In this document: one piece after another, positions 31,805-40,204 of the stretch
Numbering within the stretch: the first letter of the stretch is position 1
How the letters are laid out: each line of letters begins with the position of its first letter
DNA from: DATMER01 sp034667225
GTDB taxonomy: Bacteria; Acidobacteriota; Thermoanaerobaculia; Multivoradales; UBA5704
Length of the DNA: 64,000 bases
Reading direction: 5' to 3'
Assembly: GCA_034667225.1 (NCBI GenBank)
Contig: JAXDKG010000017.1
Location: 1 to 64,000, forward strand
Translations under genes and position numbers: made by a program
Notes under the pieces: generated by a model
Seen by the model: only the letters and a program-made list of their open reading frames with translations
Database searches by the model: none
What the model was told of the DNA's origin: nothing

Positions 31805-33775
31805 TTAACCGCCCCCCTCAGGTCCTTGCGCCTCCACCGGCACCGGAGTAGGTGGCGTGGCGCTGAGGCCGGCGCGGTAGAGCAGAGCGGCGATCCCGGC
31901 TACGACAGCGATGCCGAGGATCACACCCGGCACGCCGGAAATCCAGGTGAACTCGCTTTCGGCAAAGTGCAGGGAAGGCGGGATCGCAAACCACTTCATC
32001 TCCCGCGCCGCCACGACCAGGGCGATCAACACGCCGGCGAGCCCTTCGCCCGCGATCATGCCGGAGGCAGCGAGGACGCCGGGATCTCCCTCCTGCGGCC
32101 CTTCGTGCCGGCGTGCCTCCACGATCCGCCGCACCAGCCCGCCGAGGAAGATGGGGGTCAGGCTGCCCAGAGGGAGGTAGATCCCTACCGCGAAGGCCAA
32201 CCCGGGCAGGCCGGCCAGCATGGCCGAGAGGGAAAACGTGGCGCCCGTGCCCACCAGGCCCCAGGGGAGCGAGCCGGAGAGCACGCCGTCGATCACCGTC
32301 TTCATGAGTGTGGCCTGCGGGGCCGGCAGGTCCGGAGAGCCGAACGTGTAGGCCTTGCCCAGGAGGAGCACTACGCCCGCCACCGCCCAGCAAGCGAAAG
32401 CCGCGCCCAGGAACTGCCCGGCCTGTTGCCGAGCGGGGGTCGCTCCCACCAGATAGCCGGTTTTCAGGTCCTGCGAGATGTCGCCGGCCTTGGACGCGGC
32501 GATGCAGACGACGGTGCCCACCGTCAGAATGGCGAAGCGGGCGGACGGGTCGGTCCATCCGAAGAGCACGAAGAGGGCGGCCGTGCCGAGCAGTGTCACC
32601 AGCGTCATCCCCGACGTGGGGTTCGAGGAGACGCCGATCAGGCCCACGATGCGGGACGAGACCACCACGAAGAGGATGCCGAAGATCCCTACCCCCAATG
32701 CGCAGATCAGGCGCTGCAGGAAGGTCAGGTTTCCGCTGATGATCCCCGGCACCATCGCCAGCGTCAGCACCACGAAAGCCGGTCCGGCGAGGACAACCCA
32801 TCCCGGCACGTCGCGGTCGGTGCGCGGGACGCCTGCGCCGGTCTCGACGCCTGCGCCCTCGGTCCTGACGCCGCGCAGCACCGCTGCAAGGGAGTGATAC
32901 ATGGTCGGCAGCGCTCGAAACACCGTGACGATGCCTGCCGCGGCCACAGCGCCCGCGCCGATGTAGCGCACGTAGCGGCTCCAGATCTGCCCGGCCGAGA
33001 GGTCGCGGATGAGGGTCGTGGCCTCGGGGAAGAACGGAGCCGGGAGTCCCTGGCCGACCAGCGCGATCAAGGGTGTCAGCACCAGGGCGGAGATCAGGCT
33101 GCCGGAGACCATGATGGCCGATTGCCGGTAGCCGAGGATGTAGCCCACGGCGAGCAGGGCCGGCGCGATCTCCAGCGCCAGCTCGGCCTTGGGGAGCACG
33201 GGCAGGTGCGCGGCCAGCTCGGACGGGATCAGGACCGCTGCCCCGAGCGCGAGCTTGATGGCGGCACCCACGGCGAGGCCGATGAAGATCCAGCGTCCGC
33301 CCGAGCTTTCGACAGCGGTGGCGCGCAGCACCTCGGCGCAGGCGGTGCCCTCGGGATAGGGAAGCTCGTCGGCGCTCTTCACGATGAGCAGCCGCCGCAG
33401 CGGCACCATGGCGGTGATTCCGAGGATGGCACCGAGGAAGGCCAGGATTGCCACCTGCCAGTAGGGCGGAGTCACCCCCCACAGGAACAGGGCCGGAATC
33501 GTGAAGATCGTGCCCGCGGCAAGCGACGAGCTGGCCGATCCGATCGTCTGGGACATGTTCGCTTCGAGGATGACGCCGCCGGCCCGCGGGCTCAGCAGCC
33601 GGAAGAAGGCAACAGTGAGCACGGCGATGGGGATCGAGGTGGAGACCGTGAGCCCCACGCGGAGGCCGAGGTAGGCGTTGGCGGCTCCGAAGAGGATGCC
33701 GAAGATGATCCCGGCGACGGCGGCCCGGACGGTGAACTCGACAACCGACTCGTTGTTGGCGCGCGGCGGCTGCAT
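31805..33775 (-). CDS. OPT-family oligopeptide transporter
   Basis: 656 residues, ATG at 33775 with GAGGAGGGAAAGC before it. About 15 hydrophobic helices and OPT landmarks: GLRVGLTVSTSIPIAVL at the start, SADELPYPEGTACAEVL near residue 130, SNPTSGMTLVTLLGTA in the middle, AGDISQDLKTGYLVGATPAR, and GMIAGEGLAG near the end. The family imports peptides or metal-chelate complexes with protons. The substrate is not evident from neighbours. Confidence 0.9.
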   Translation of the reverse strand: MQPPRANNESVVEFTVRAAVAGIIFGILFGAANAYLGLRVGLTVSTSIPIAVLTVAFFRLLSPRAGGVILEANMSQTIGSASSSLAAGTIFTIPALFLWGVTPPYWQVAILAFLGAILGITAMVPLRRLLIVKSADELPYPEGTACAEVLRATAVESSGGRWIFIGLAVGAAIKLALGAAVLIPSELAAHLPVLPKAELALEIAPALLAVGYILGYRQSAIMVSGSLISALVLTPLIALVGQGLPAPFFPEATTLIRDLSAGQIWSRYVRYIGAGAVAAAGIVTVFRALPTMYHSLAAVLRGVRTEGAGVETGAGVPRTDRDVPGWVVLAGPAFVVLTLAMVPGIISGNLTFLQRLICALGVGIFGILFVVVSSRIVGLIGVSSNPTSGMTLVTLLGTAALFVLFGWTDPSARFAILTVGTVVCIAASKAGDISQDLKTGYLVGATPARQQAGQFLGAAFACWAVAGVVLLLGKAYTFGSPDLPAPQATLMKTVIDGVLSGSLPWGLVGTGATFSLSAMLAGLPGLAFAVGIYLPLGSLTPIFLGGLVRRIVEARRHEGPQEGDPGVLAASGMIAGEGLAGVLIALVVAAREMKWFAIPPSLHFAESEFTWISGVPGVILGIAVVAGIAALLYRAGLSATPPTPVPVEAQGPEGGG

Positions 33776-33923
33776 GCTTTCCCTCCTCGGTCAGGACGAC
33801 CGGGGGAGGGTAGCACAGCCTCGCCGGCCGCGATCCGGACGGCAGGGGCAGCGGTTTCCAGGGCGAGTCCCCGTGTCCCTGGCGTCCGACTCGCGGTCCG
33901 CGTCACGATCGAGCGCTTTTTTA

Positions 33924-34510
33924 CTGGGAGCGCCGGCGTCCCGCCGGCACCTCCGTGTCTTGCGGAGAGGCTTCCGCGTCTCACGGAGAGGTCTCCGCGC
34001 CTCGCGGAGAGGCTTCCGCGTCTTGCGGCGAGATCTCCGCGTCTCGCGGAGAGGCTTCCGCGTCTTGCGGCGAGATCTCCGCGTCTCGCGGAGAGGCTTC
34101 CGCGTCTTGCGGCGAGATCTCCGCGTCTCGCGGAGAGGCTTCCGCGTTTCACGGCGAGGTCTCCGCGTCTCGCGGAGAGGCTTCCGCGTTTCACGGCGAG
34201 GTCTCCGCGCCTCGCGGAGAGGCTTCCGCGTCTCGCGGAGAGGCTTCCGCGTCTCGCGGCGAGGTCTCCGCGTCTCGCGGAGAGGTCTCCGCGTCTCACG
34301 GCGAGGTCTCCGCGTCTCGCGGCGAGGTCTCCGCGTCTCACGGCGAGGTCTCCGCGTCTCACGGCGAGGTCTCCGCGTCTCACGGCGAGGTCTCCGCGTC
34401 TCGCGGAAAGGTCTCCGCGTCTTACGGAGAGGTCTCCGCGTGTCCCGGAGAAGAAGGCCGGGCCTGCGGCCTAATGTCTAGGAATGCCGGCGGGACGCCA
34501 GCGGTCCCAG
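33924..34510. repeat. 21-bp tandem repeat element with 26-bp terminal inverted repeats (copy 2)
   Basis: Ends: 33924-33949 (CTGGGAGCGCCGGCGTCCCG then CCGGCA) and 34485-34510, its inverted copy with 24 of 26 matches. The match extends outward into T6/A7 runs (33917-33922 and 34512-34518). Each end folds as GCCGGCG/CGCCGGC, REP-like. Between lie about 23 units of 21 bp such as GAGAGGCTTCCGCGTCTCGCG; many contain the inverted repeat TCTCCGCG-TCT-CGCGGAGA. The block AAGGCCGGGCCTGCGGCCTA before the right end also occurs, inverted, in the element at 72-492. Seven-residue repeats can be read in several frames; none has gene-like signals. Confidence 0.9.
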
Positions 34511-34520
34511 CAAAAAAAGA

Positions 34521-34730
34521 TCAGAGCTCGAAGGGCTCGCAGCCCTCGAAGGTCGGGCGGCGGGCGAGGTCCTCAGGTGAGATAGGGAACTGCTGAGAAA
34601 GCTCCTCAAGCTGGCGGAGCCAGTCTTCGCCTGCGCGAGGACGGTGCTCCTCCAAGGCGCGGACGTCCTCCGGAGTAGTGGGGATGTCGCGCTCGAAGTC
34701 CAGGAGGTCAGAGGGTTCTTGCGATTTCAT
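34521..34730 (-). CDS. Small acidic protein paired with a nucleotidyltransferase
   Basis: 69 residues from ATG at 34730, overlapping the 3' end of the nucleotidyltransferase gene by 23 bp. The sequence is acidic and helical-looking (EPSDLLDFERDIPTTPEDVR … QLEELSQQFPISPEDLARRP). I recognise no family. Its position after an AbiEii-like nucleotidyltransferase suggests a partner or antitoxin-like role, which is inference. The 21-bp repeat element begins 10 bp after its stop. Confidence 0.65.
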   Translation of the reverse strand: MKSQEPSDLLDFERDIPTTPEDVRALEEHRPRAGEDWLRQLEELSQQFPISPEDLARRPTFEGCEPFEL

Positions 34731-35238
34731 CGAAGCGGCTCTCCATTCCGTGCCTCTCAAAGTAGCCCCGCACCTCAATCCGGTCAACCTCGGGCAGGGT
34801 AAGGAGGTAATGGATGTCGGCCAGATCCTGGAGCTCCCGAGAGGGGTTGTTCTTCATTGCTACCACCTTCAGCGCAGCCAGATGCTCGGGCCTGGGAACC
34901 GGGATCTCGATGTCGCCGGGTCCGCGCAGGCGTGAGCTGGAGGAGAAGAGCCTGTCGCTCGTCTCTCCATGGACGTAGACGAAATCGACCCGTCCCTGGT
35001 CAGGATCGGGATGGGAGTGGTTCGAATAACCGTTCGATCGATGGAGCGTCTCGTAGCCTTGCGCCTCCAGGAACCGGATGAGATCCGGTTGAGCCGAGGA
35101 CTCGACGATTAGATCGAGATCCTGGGTCGTCCGTAGAAGTCCATGAGCGGCAAGAGCCACGGCGCCGATCAGGGCATGGCGGTAGCCGCGTTCTTCGAGG
35201 AAGCCGGAGACGACTCCGAGGACGGCCCCGAAATTCAC
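34708..35238 (-). CDS. AbiEii-like nucleotidyltransferase domain protein
   Basis: 176 residues. The minimal nucleotidyltransferase signature is visible: ALIGAVALAAHG in place of the usual GG/GS loop, and DLDLIV with the two metal-binding Asp (40 and 42). A third acidic position is likely at RVDFVYV. RPEHLAALKVVAMKNNPSRE resembles the AbiEii/MNT C-terminal helix. Its ATG overlaps the stop of the FAD subunit gene (ATGA), so it appears to be read from the molybdenum hydroxylase operon. Such proteins are often toxins or substrate-modifying enzymes; the small protein downstream is the likely partner. Confidence 0.8.
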   Translation of the reverse strand: MNFGAVLGVVSGFLEERGYRHALIGAVALAAHGLLRTTQDLDLIVESSAQPDLIRFLEAQGYETLHRSNGYSNHSHPDPDQGRVDFVYVHGETSDRLFSSSSRLRGPGDIEIPVPRPEHLAALKVVAMKNNPSRELQDLADIHYLLTLPEVDRIEVRGYFERHGMESRFDEIARTL

Positions 35239-36269
35239 GCGTGCTTCGGCCCCAGCCGCTCGACTGGCAGGCCGGCGGCCTCACGCAGGGCGGCTTCGGT
35301 GTACTTGACCACCATGGCTCCTCGCCACTGCGGCGCGAAGTCGGTGTTGTCCATGGGATATGAGGGCTTCCTGGCGAGACGGGCAGCTTCGGCGATCGTT
35401 TCGGTGGTGAGCGTCTTGCCCACGAGGAAGTCGGAGGCTTCCTGGGCGGGGACGGGGTAGGAGCCTACGGCTCCAAGATAAATCCTTGCCTTTTCCACGA
35501 CTCCGGACTTGTCGGTCCAGAGCGCCACGGCGGAGGAGAGCACTGCGAAGTCGATCGAGCCTCGGCGGCGGAGCTTCCAGAAGGCGGAGCGGCAGCGGGT
35601 GGCTTCGGATTCCTTGGTGAGGAGCACTCCTGCCACGATCTCTTCGGGACGCTTGGCGAGGTACTCGATACCGTCGTCCTTGTAAAGCTTTTCAATGGGG
35701 ATCACCCGGTCTCCCTCGGTGGAGACCAGTCGCACTCCCGCTCCCAGGGCGCAGAGCATCGGCGCGGAGTCGGAAGCCGTGTGGGCCAGACAGCGCGGCG
35801 AGCTCGTTGCTACCCAGCAGATCTGACCGTCTTCCTTCATGCAGTAGGAAACCGAGCGCCGCCAGTCTTCCGTCTGGTTGTAGTAGGTGCAGCGGGTATC
35901 TACACAGATGTTGCCGCCGATCGTGCCCATGTGACGGAGTGGGGGAGAGGAGATCGAGGCCACGGCCCGCGCGAAGGCGGGATAGCGCTCGCGCACCGCC
36001 GCGTCGCGGACGATGTCTTCCAGGATCGTGGTGGCTCCGATCCGGATATCGCCGTTGACGTCGATCCCCTTCAAACCGGGGACGGACATCAGGCTGACCA
36101 CGGTGCGCGCCTTCTGATGCCGGCGCTTCATGTTTGGCCAGAGGTCGGTCCCTCCCGCGACGAGACGGACGTTGTCTTCGTGCTCCGCCGCGCCTTCGCT
36201 CACGAGGATGTCGGCGGCCTCGTTCAAGGTCTTCGCGACGCGGAATTGAAACGGCGGCAGACGCAGCAT
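35235..36269 (-). CDS. FAD subunit of molybdenum hydroxylase with extra 4Fe-4S loop (HcrB-like)
   Basis: 344 residues. FAD-binding features: RLVAGGTDLWPNMK near 35-48 and MGTIGGNICVDTRC near 114-127. Between lies an insertion with cysteines at 127, 143, 151 and 160, spaced 16, 8 and 9. As I recall, this is the spacing of the [4Fe-4S]-binding cysteines (122, 138, 146, 155) of the Thauera aromatica 4-hydroxybenzoyl-CoA reductase beta subunit. Ordinary xanthine dehydrogenase FAD subunits lack this loop. It should pass electrons between FAD and the 2Fe-2S subunit, possibly from a low-potential donor. The start overlaps the stop of the Mo subunit gene (TGATG). Confidence 0.85.
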   Translation of the reverse strand: MLRLPPFQFRVAKTLNEAADILVSEGAAEHEDNVRLVAGGTDLWPNMKRRHQKARTVVSLMSVPGLKGIDVNGDIRIGATTILEDIVRDAAVRERYPAFARAVASISSPPLRHMGTIGGNICVDTRCTYYNQTEDWRRSVSYCMKEDGQICWVATSSPRCLAHTASDSAPMLCALGAGVRLVSTEGDRVIPIEKLYKDDGIEYLAKRPEEIVAGVLLTKESEATRCRSAFWKLRRRGSIDFAVLSSAVALWTDKSGVVEKARIYLGAVGSYPVPAQEASDFLVGKTLTTETIAEAARLARKPSYPMDNTDFAPQWRGAMVVKYTEAALREAAGLPVERLGPKHA

Positions 36270-38839
36270 CAGCGCGCCCCTTCCGGGCCGGTGGTCAGAA
36301 CAGCAACCTTTTTCTGCTTCAACGCCTCTTCGCGGCTCATCATCGTGCCCGAGGCCGAGCGCATGCCGGACCTCAGCTTCTCCTTGTAATCGTTGATCGC
36401 CCGGCCATCGCCTCCCTGCTCGGGCGTGGGCACCAGCAGGCTCTCGCCGAAGTCCACCTCCGGGAAGGCCTTCGGACCGAAGCGCTTGTCCTTGGCTTGC
36501 AGTGCCTTGAGGATCATGTGCGGATGCACCGGAGTCTGATCGATCCGCACACCCACCGCGTCGTGGATGGCGTTGACCACTGCGGGCATCATCGGCAGCA
36601 ACGGACCCTGGCCCACTTCCTTGGCTCCGTAGGGTCCCGACGGGTCGGGATCTTCGATCAGGTAGGTCGTGACCGGCGGCATTTCCAGGAAGGTCGGGCT
36701 CTTGTATTCGAGCATCGACGGGAACTTGTGCACCAGGGCGTTCGAGAGATGCCGGGGGAGGCGCCGGAAATCCTGCTCCTCCATCATCACCTCGCCGAGG
36801 CCCATGTAGACGCTCCCCTCGACCTGGCCGAGGACCAGCACAGGATTCAGGCTCCTACCGATATCGTGCGCCATCCAGACGTGCACCGGGTTCCACAGGC
36901 CGGTCTCGGGATCGACCTCGACCTCGACGACCGCGGCCGAGTACGAGTACGCGGGGGAGGGACCCACGCCCGCGCCGCGGTACTTGCCCGGCGAGCGCGG
37001 CGGAATGTAGCTGCCGGTCGTGCCCAGCGTGCCGAAGCGCGCCTCGGCCGCGATGACCGCCTCCTGGAAGGTGAGCCCCTTGTCCGGGTCCTCGGCATTG
37101 AACACCCGGCGCTCCGCGAACACGAGCCGCGAGGCCGGCACTTCGAGCTGATCGGAGACTGCTTTCGCAATCATTTCCCGCGCCCGCTCCGCGGCCTGGA
37201 TCGCGGCGTTGCCCATCATCAGGGTCACGCGCGACGAGTAGCTGCCGAGATCGACCGGCGTCAGGTCCGTGTCCGCCACACAGAGGCGGATGTCCGAAAG
37301 CGAGATGCCCAGCACCTCGGCCACCATGGCGGCCAGGATCGAGTCCGAGCCCTGGCCGATCTCCGCCTCGCCGCAGAACACGGCCACGCCGCCGGAACGA
37401 TCGAGCTTGAGCATCACGCCCGATTGCGGCATGTGGTTCCAGTAGATCGGCAGGCCCGCGCCGCAGAGATAGGAGCCGCAGGCGAGGCCCAGGCCTCGGC
37501 CCTCGGGCATCTTCCCCCAGCGCTCGCGGAAGCCGCTGCCCTCCACCACGGCCTCGATGCAGCGCCGCAATCCCATGGAGCCGATGCGCAGCCAGTTCGC
37601 CGTCACCGTGTCCGGATGGGCGAGCATGCCGAGGCGCAGGTCGGCCGGGTTTACGCCGAGCTTCACGGCGATCTTGTCCAGGTGGAGCTCGAACGCGAAG
37701 CGCGGCTGCGGCGTGCCGTGCCCGCGCTTGGGTCCGCAGGGCGGCTTGTTCGTGAAGGCGCGCACGCCTTCGAACTTGTAGGCCGGCATCTCGTAGGTCA
37801 CGGTCTGGAGCGCGCCTGTGTAATAGGTCGAAGCCACGCCGTAGCTGCCGTAGGCGCCGCCGTCGAGCGCGGTTTTCAGATGCTGGGCGGTGATCTTCCA
37901 GCGGCCTCCGTCCTTTTTCAGGCCGGTGCGCACGTGCATCATCACGGGATGGCGGCCGCGATGGCAGTAGAAGACTTCTTCGCGGGTGAGCGTGACCTTG
38001 ACCGGCCGGCCGAGATGCAGTGCCATCTTCGCCGCCACGATCTCGTGATTGAAAGGATCGCTCTTGCCGCCGAAGCCGCCGCCGTTGGAACAGGCCACGA
38101 CCCGCACGCGGGACGCGGGCAGCTCCAGCACCTTGGCGATCGCGCGGTGCACGTAGTGCGGCGTCTGCGAGGAGGAGTAAAGCGTGATCCGGTCGTCGTC
38201 CTCGGGCACCGCGACCGAGGCGTGCTGCTCCATGGGGAGGTGGGTGTTGCCCTCGTAGAAGACCGTGTCCTCGAAGATTTCTTCCGCTTCGGCGAAGCCG
38301 CCGTCCACGTCGCCGAAGGTCATGGAGACGACCTTGTGGAGGTTGCCCTCGTCGCCATAGTCATGGATGGGCGACTCGGGACCCCGGAGAGAATCCAGAG
38401 CGTCCTGGACGCTGGAGATCGTGGGCAGCACCTCGTAATCGACCTTGACCTTGTACGCTGCCTCCCAGGCTGCATCTTCAGTCAAAGCGGCGACCGCCAC
38501 GACCGGATCGCCGACGAAGCGGACTCTGTCAGGGCAGAGGGCATGCTCGTCCTGGGAGACGGGCAGGATGCCGAAGGGGATGGGGAAGTGTTTACCCGTG
38601 AGGAAGCCCAGCACGCCCGGCACCTTTTCGGCCTCGGAGAGGTCGATCGACCGGATCAGCGCGTGGGGCACGGTCGAGCGCACCAGGCGCATGAAAACCA
38701 TGCGTGGAAAGGCGAGGTCGTCCGCGAACTTGGTGGCGCCGGTGACCTTGGCGCGGCCGTCGACGCGCCGGAAGGGCTTGCCGACGATGTTGAAGTCGCG
38801 CTCCGGTTCGGGCTCTGGCTTTCTTACGGGCTCGGCCAT
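36269..38839 (-). CDS. Molybdopterin-binding subunit of a xanthine dehydrogenase-family enzyme
   Basis: 856 residues. Family landmarks: the N-terminal GKPFRRVDGRAKVTGATKFA, SSSQTPHYVHRAIAKVL, the cofactor loop GGGFGGKSD, GRHPVMMHVRTGL, GEAEIGQGSD, and GPYGAKEVGQGP near the C-terminus with the catalytic Glu. This subunit holds Mo-pterin and binds the substrate. It is about 90 residues longer than the T. aromatica alpha subunit as I recall it, mostly at the C-terminus. The genes order is 2Fe-2S, secreted protein, Mo, FAD. Substrate is not determined; the FAD subunit suggests an aromatic acyl-CoA or another low-potential reaction. Confidence 0.9.
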   Translation of the reverse strand: MAEPVRKPEPEPERDFNIVGKPFRRVDGRAKVTGATKFADDLAFPRMVFMRLVRSTVPHALIRSIDLSEAEKVPGVLGFLTGKHFPIPFGILPVSQDEHALCPDRVRFVGDPVVAVAALTEDAAWEAAYKVKVDYEVLPTISSVQDALDSLRGPESPIHDYGDEGNLHKVVSMTFGDVDGGFAEAEEIFEDTVFYEGNTHLPMEQHASVAVPEDDDRITLYSSSQTPHYVHRAIAKVLELPASRVRVVACSNGGGFGGKSDPFNHEIVAAKMALHLGRPVKVTLTREEVFYCHRGRHPVMMHVRTGLKKDGGRWKITAQHLKTALDGGAYGSYGVASTYYTGALQTVTYEMPAYKFEGVRAFTNKPPCGPKRGHGTPQPRFAFELHLDKIAVKLGVNPADLRLGMLAHPDTVTANWLRIGSMGLRRCIEAVVEGSGFRERWGKMPEGRGLGLACGSYLCGAGLPIYWNHMPQSGVMLKLDRSGGVAVFCGEAEIGQGSDSILAAMVAEVLGISLSDIRLCVADTDLTPVDLGSYSSRVTLMMGNAAIQAAERAREMIAKAVSDQLEVPASRLVFAERRVFNAEDPDKGLTFQEAVIAAEARFGTLGTTGSYIPPRSPGKYRGAGVGPSPAYSYSAAVVEVEVDPETGLWNPVHVWMAHDIGRSLNPVLVLGQVEGSVYMGLGEVMMEEQDFRRLPRHLSNALVHKFPSMLEYKSPTFLEMPPVTTYLIEDPDPSGPYGAKEVGQGPLLPMMPAVVNAIHDAVGVRIDQTPVHPHMILKALQAKDKRFGPKAFPEVDFGESLLVPTPEQGGDGRAINDYKEKLRSGMRSASGTMMSREEALKQKKVAVLTTGPEGAR

Positions 38840-38851
38840 GAAACTCTCTCG

Positions 38852-40204
38852 CTAAAAAGTGGAGGTGTCCAGGAAGTTGCGGTTCTGTCCGGGCGGCTGC
38901 ACGTACGTCTTCGTGATGCCGTACGCGGGCGGAGCCTGCGGCGGGCAGTGGGTGACTTCGATCTCCAGCTCGACCGTGGTCATGTTGGCCAGGAAGACCC
39001 ACCAGTGCCCGTTGACGCCGCGGCCGTCCAGGACCTTGGCGGTCACCTCGGCGTTCTCGCGGTCGAAGAAGTAGAAGTAGGCGGAGTCCCGGGTGAGCGG
39101 CACTCCCGGAGCGGTCGCGAAGTGGGTCTCGCCCGGTATCCTGTAGGAAACCTTGATATCGGTATGGTCCTCGTCAGCCTCCCCCAGGCGGAGGGCTGGG
39201 CTCGCCGGGCTCGCGGGGATCACTTCGAACGTCCGGCCGAATTCGTGAACGTCATCCAGACGCACGTCGACCCTGTAGACGCCGGGCGCCAGCGGACCGG
39301 CGGTAGCCCCGGCGGTGTAGCGATGAAGCGGCCGCTCCGGCTCGCCAGCCGGATAGGCATGTGAGTTGTCGTTGAAGACGAGGGCATGCCCCTCCATCCC
39401 GGTGAACGCGATGCCCGGCTCGGTGTTGAGCACCGCCACCTGGACGTGGACCAGGTCGGCCGCGGTGGGATGTTCCGGGTAGACGGCGATGTCCGGCGCG
39501 GAGCCGGGCTGCGACCCCTCCGTAAAGGAGGCGTTGATGTCGATGAAGTTGCGGTTCGCTCCGGCGGTCTGGACGTAGGTCTTCACGGGGCCGCCCTCTC
39601 GCGAGATTTCTACCTCGAACTGGACGTCGGTCATGCTGGCGATGAACACCCACCAGTGGCCGTTGATGGCGCGGCCGTCGAGCACCTTGATCGTGACCTC
39701 CAGGTTGTCTGGATAGAAGAACCAGAACGCGCCGGAGTCGCGGGCCAGCCGCAGGGCGTGGCCTGAGCCGGAGCTGCCGTCCCGCGGGTTGGACCAGTGG
39801 ACGCGGACATAGAAGTCCTCTCCCAGGCCGAGCGCCGTGTCCTCGCCGACCTCGAAGAGCTCGCTCCAGGTGCGGCCGAAACCGTCGTTTCCGACCGGGA
39901 TTTCGACGAGATGCCGGCCGGCCGGGAGCGGTCCGATCGCGAACGTTTCGCGGATGGGGAAGTAGCCGGGAACCGACACGCAATCCTGCGGCTCGAGGTT
40001 CACCACCACCGAGCCGGTGGTCTCGTCGTAGACCGGATTGAAGACATAGCACTGCCCGTCGCCGACCACCGTCAACGTGATGCTGTCGCTCGCGGTCGGG
40101 TGCCGCGGCTCGACCAGGACGCCGCCGAGCCTCCAGGTCGGCTGGGCTGCAGCGGGCAGGGCGAGCGCGAAGGCGAACAGCGCGGAAAGCAGGATCTTTC
40201 TCAT
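38852..40204 (-). CDS. Secreted two-repeat beta-domain protein within the molybdenum hydroxylase operon
   Basis: 450 residues; ATG at 40204 (ATGA overlap with the 2Fe-2S subunit) starts a signal peptide (ILLSALFAFALALPAAAQ). Two copies of a domain of about 95 residues are visible. Each starts VHWSNP/VSYRIP, contains L(A/T)RDSGAFWFFYPDNLEVTIK-like and VLDGR(A/G)(I/V)NGHWWVF blocks, and ends KTYVQ…NRNF(I/L)D. I know this domain as common in secreted Thermoanaerobaculia proteins, with no known function. Ig-like regions precede each copy. An exported protein between subunits of a cytoplasmic enzyme is unusual, yet the gene overlaps one neighbour and is 12 bp from the other. Confidence 0.8.
   Translation of the reverse strand: MRKILLSALFAFALALPAAAQPTWRLGGVLVEPRHPTASDSITLTVVGDGQCYVFNPVYDETTGSVVVNLEPQDCVSVPGYFPIRETFAIGPLPAGRHLVEIPVGNDGFGRTWSELFEVGEDTALGLGEDFYVRVHWSNPRDGSSGSGHALRLARDSGAFWFFYPDNLEVTIKVLDGRAINGHWWVFIASMTDVQFEVEISREGGPVKTYVQTAGANRNFIDINASFTEGSQPGSAPDIAVYPEHPTAADLVHVQVAVLNTEPGIAFTGMEGHALVFNDNSHAYPAGEPERPLHRYTAGATAGPLAPGVYRVDVRLDDVHEFGRTFEVIPASPASPALRLGEADEDHTDIKVSYRIPGETHFATAPGVPLTRDSAYFYFFDRENAEVTAKVLDGRGVNGHWWVFLANMTTVELEIEVTHCPPQAPPAYGITKTYVQPPGQNRNFLDTSTF

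Noticed and set aside
33955..34450. CRISPR array
   Set aside because: Units of 21 bp are contiguous with no unique spacers, and no cas genes lie nearby.
33592..34596. Frames with RRGDLAV/RGFRVS/GEVSAS seven-residue repeats
   Set aside because: Same reason: readable in several frames of the 21-bp array, with no independent start signals; one merely runs into the OPT gene in the wrong frame.
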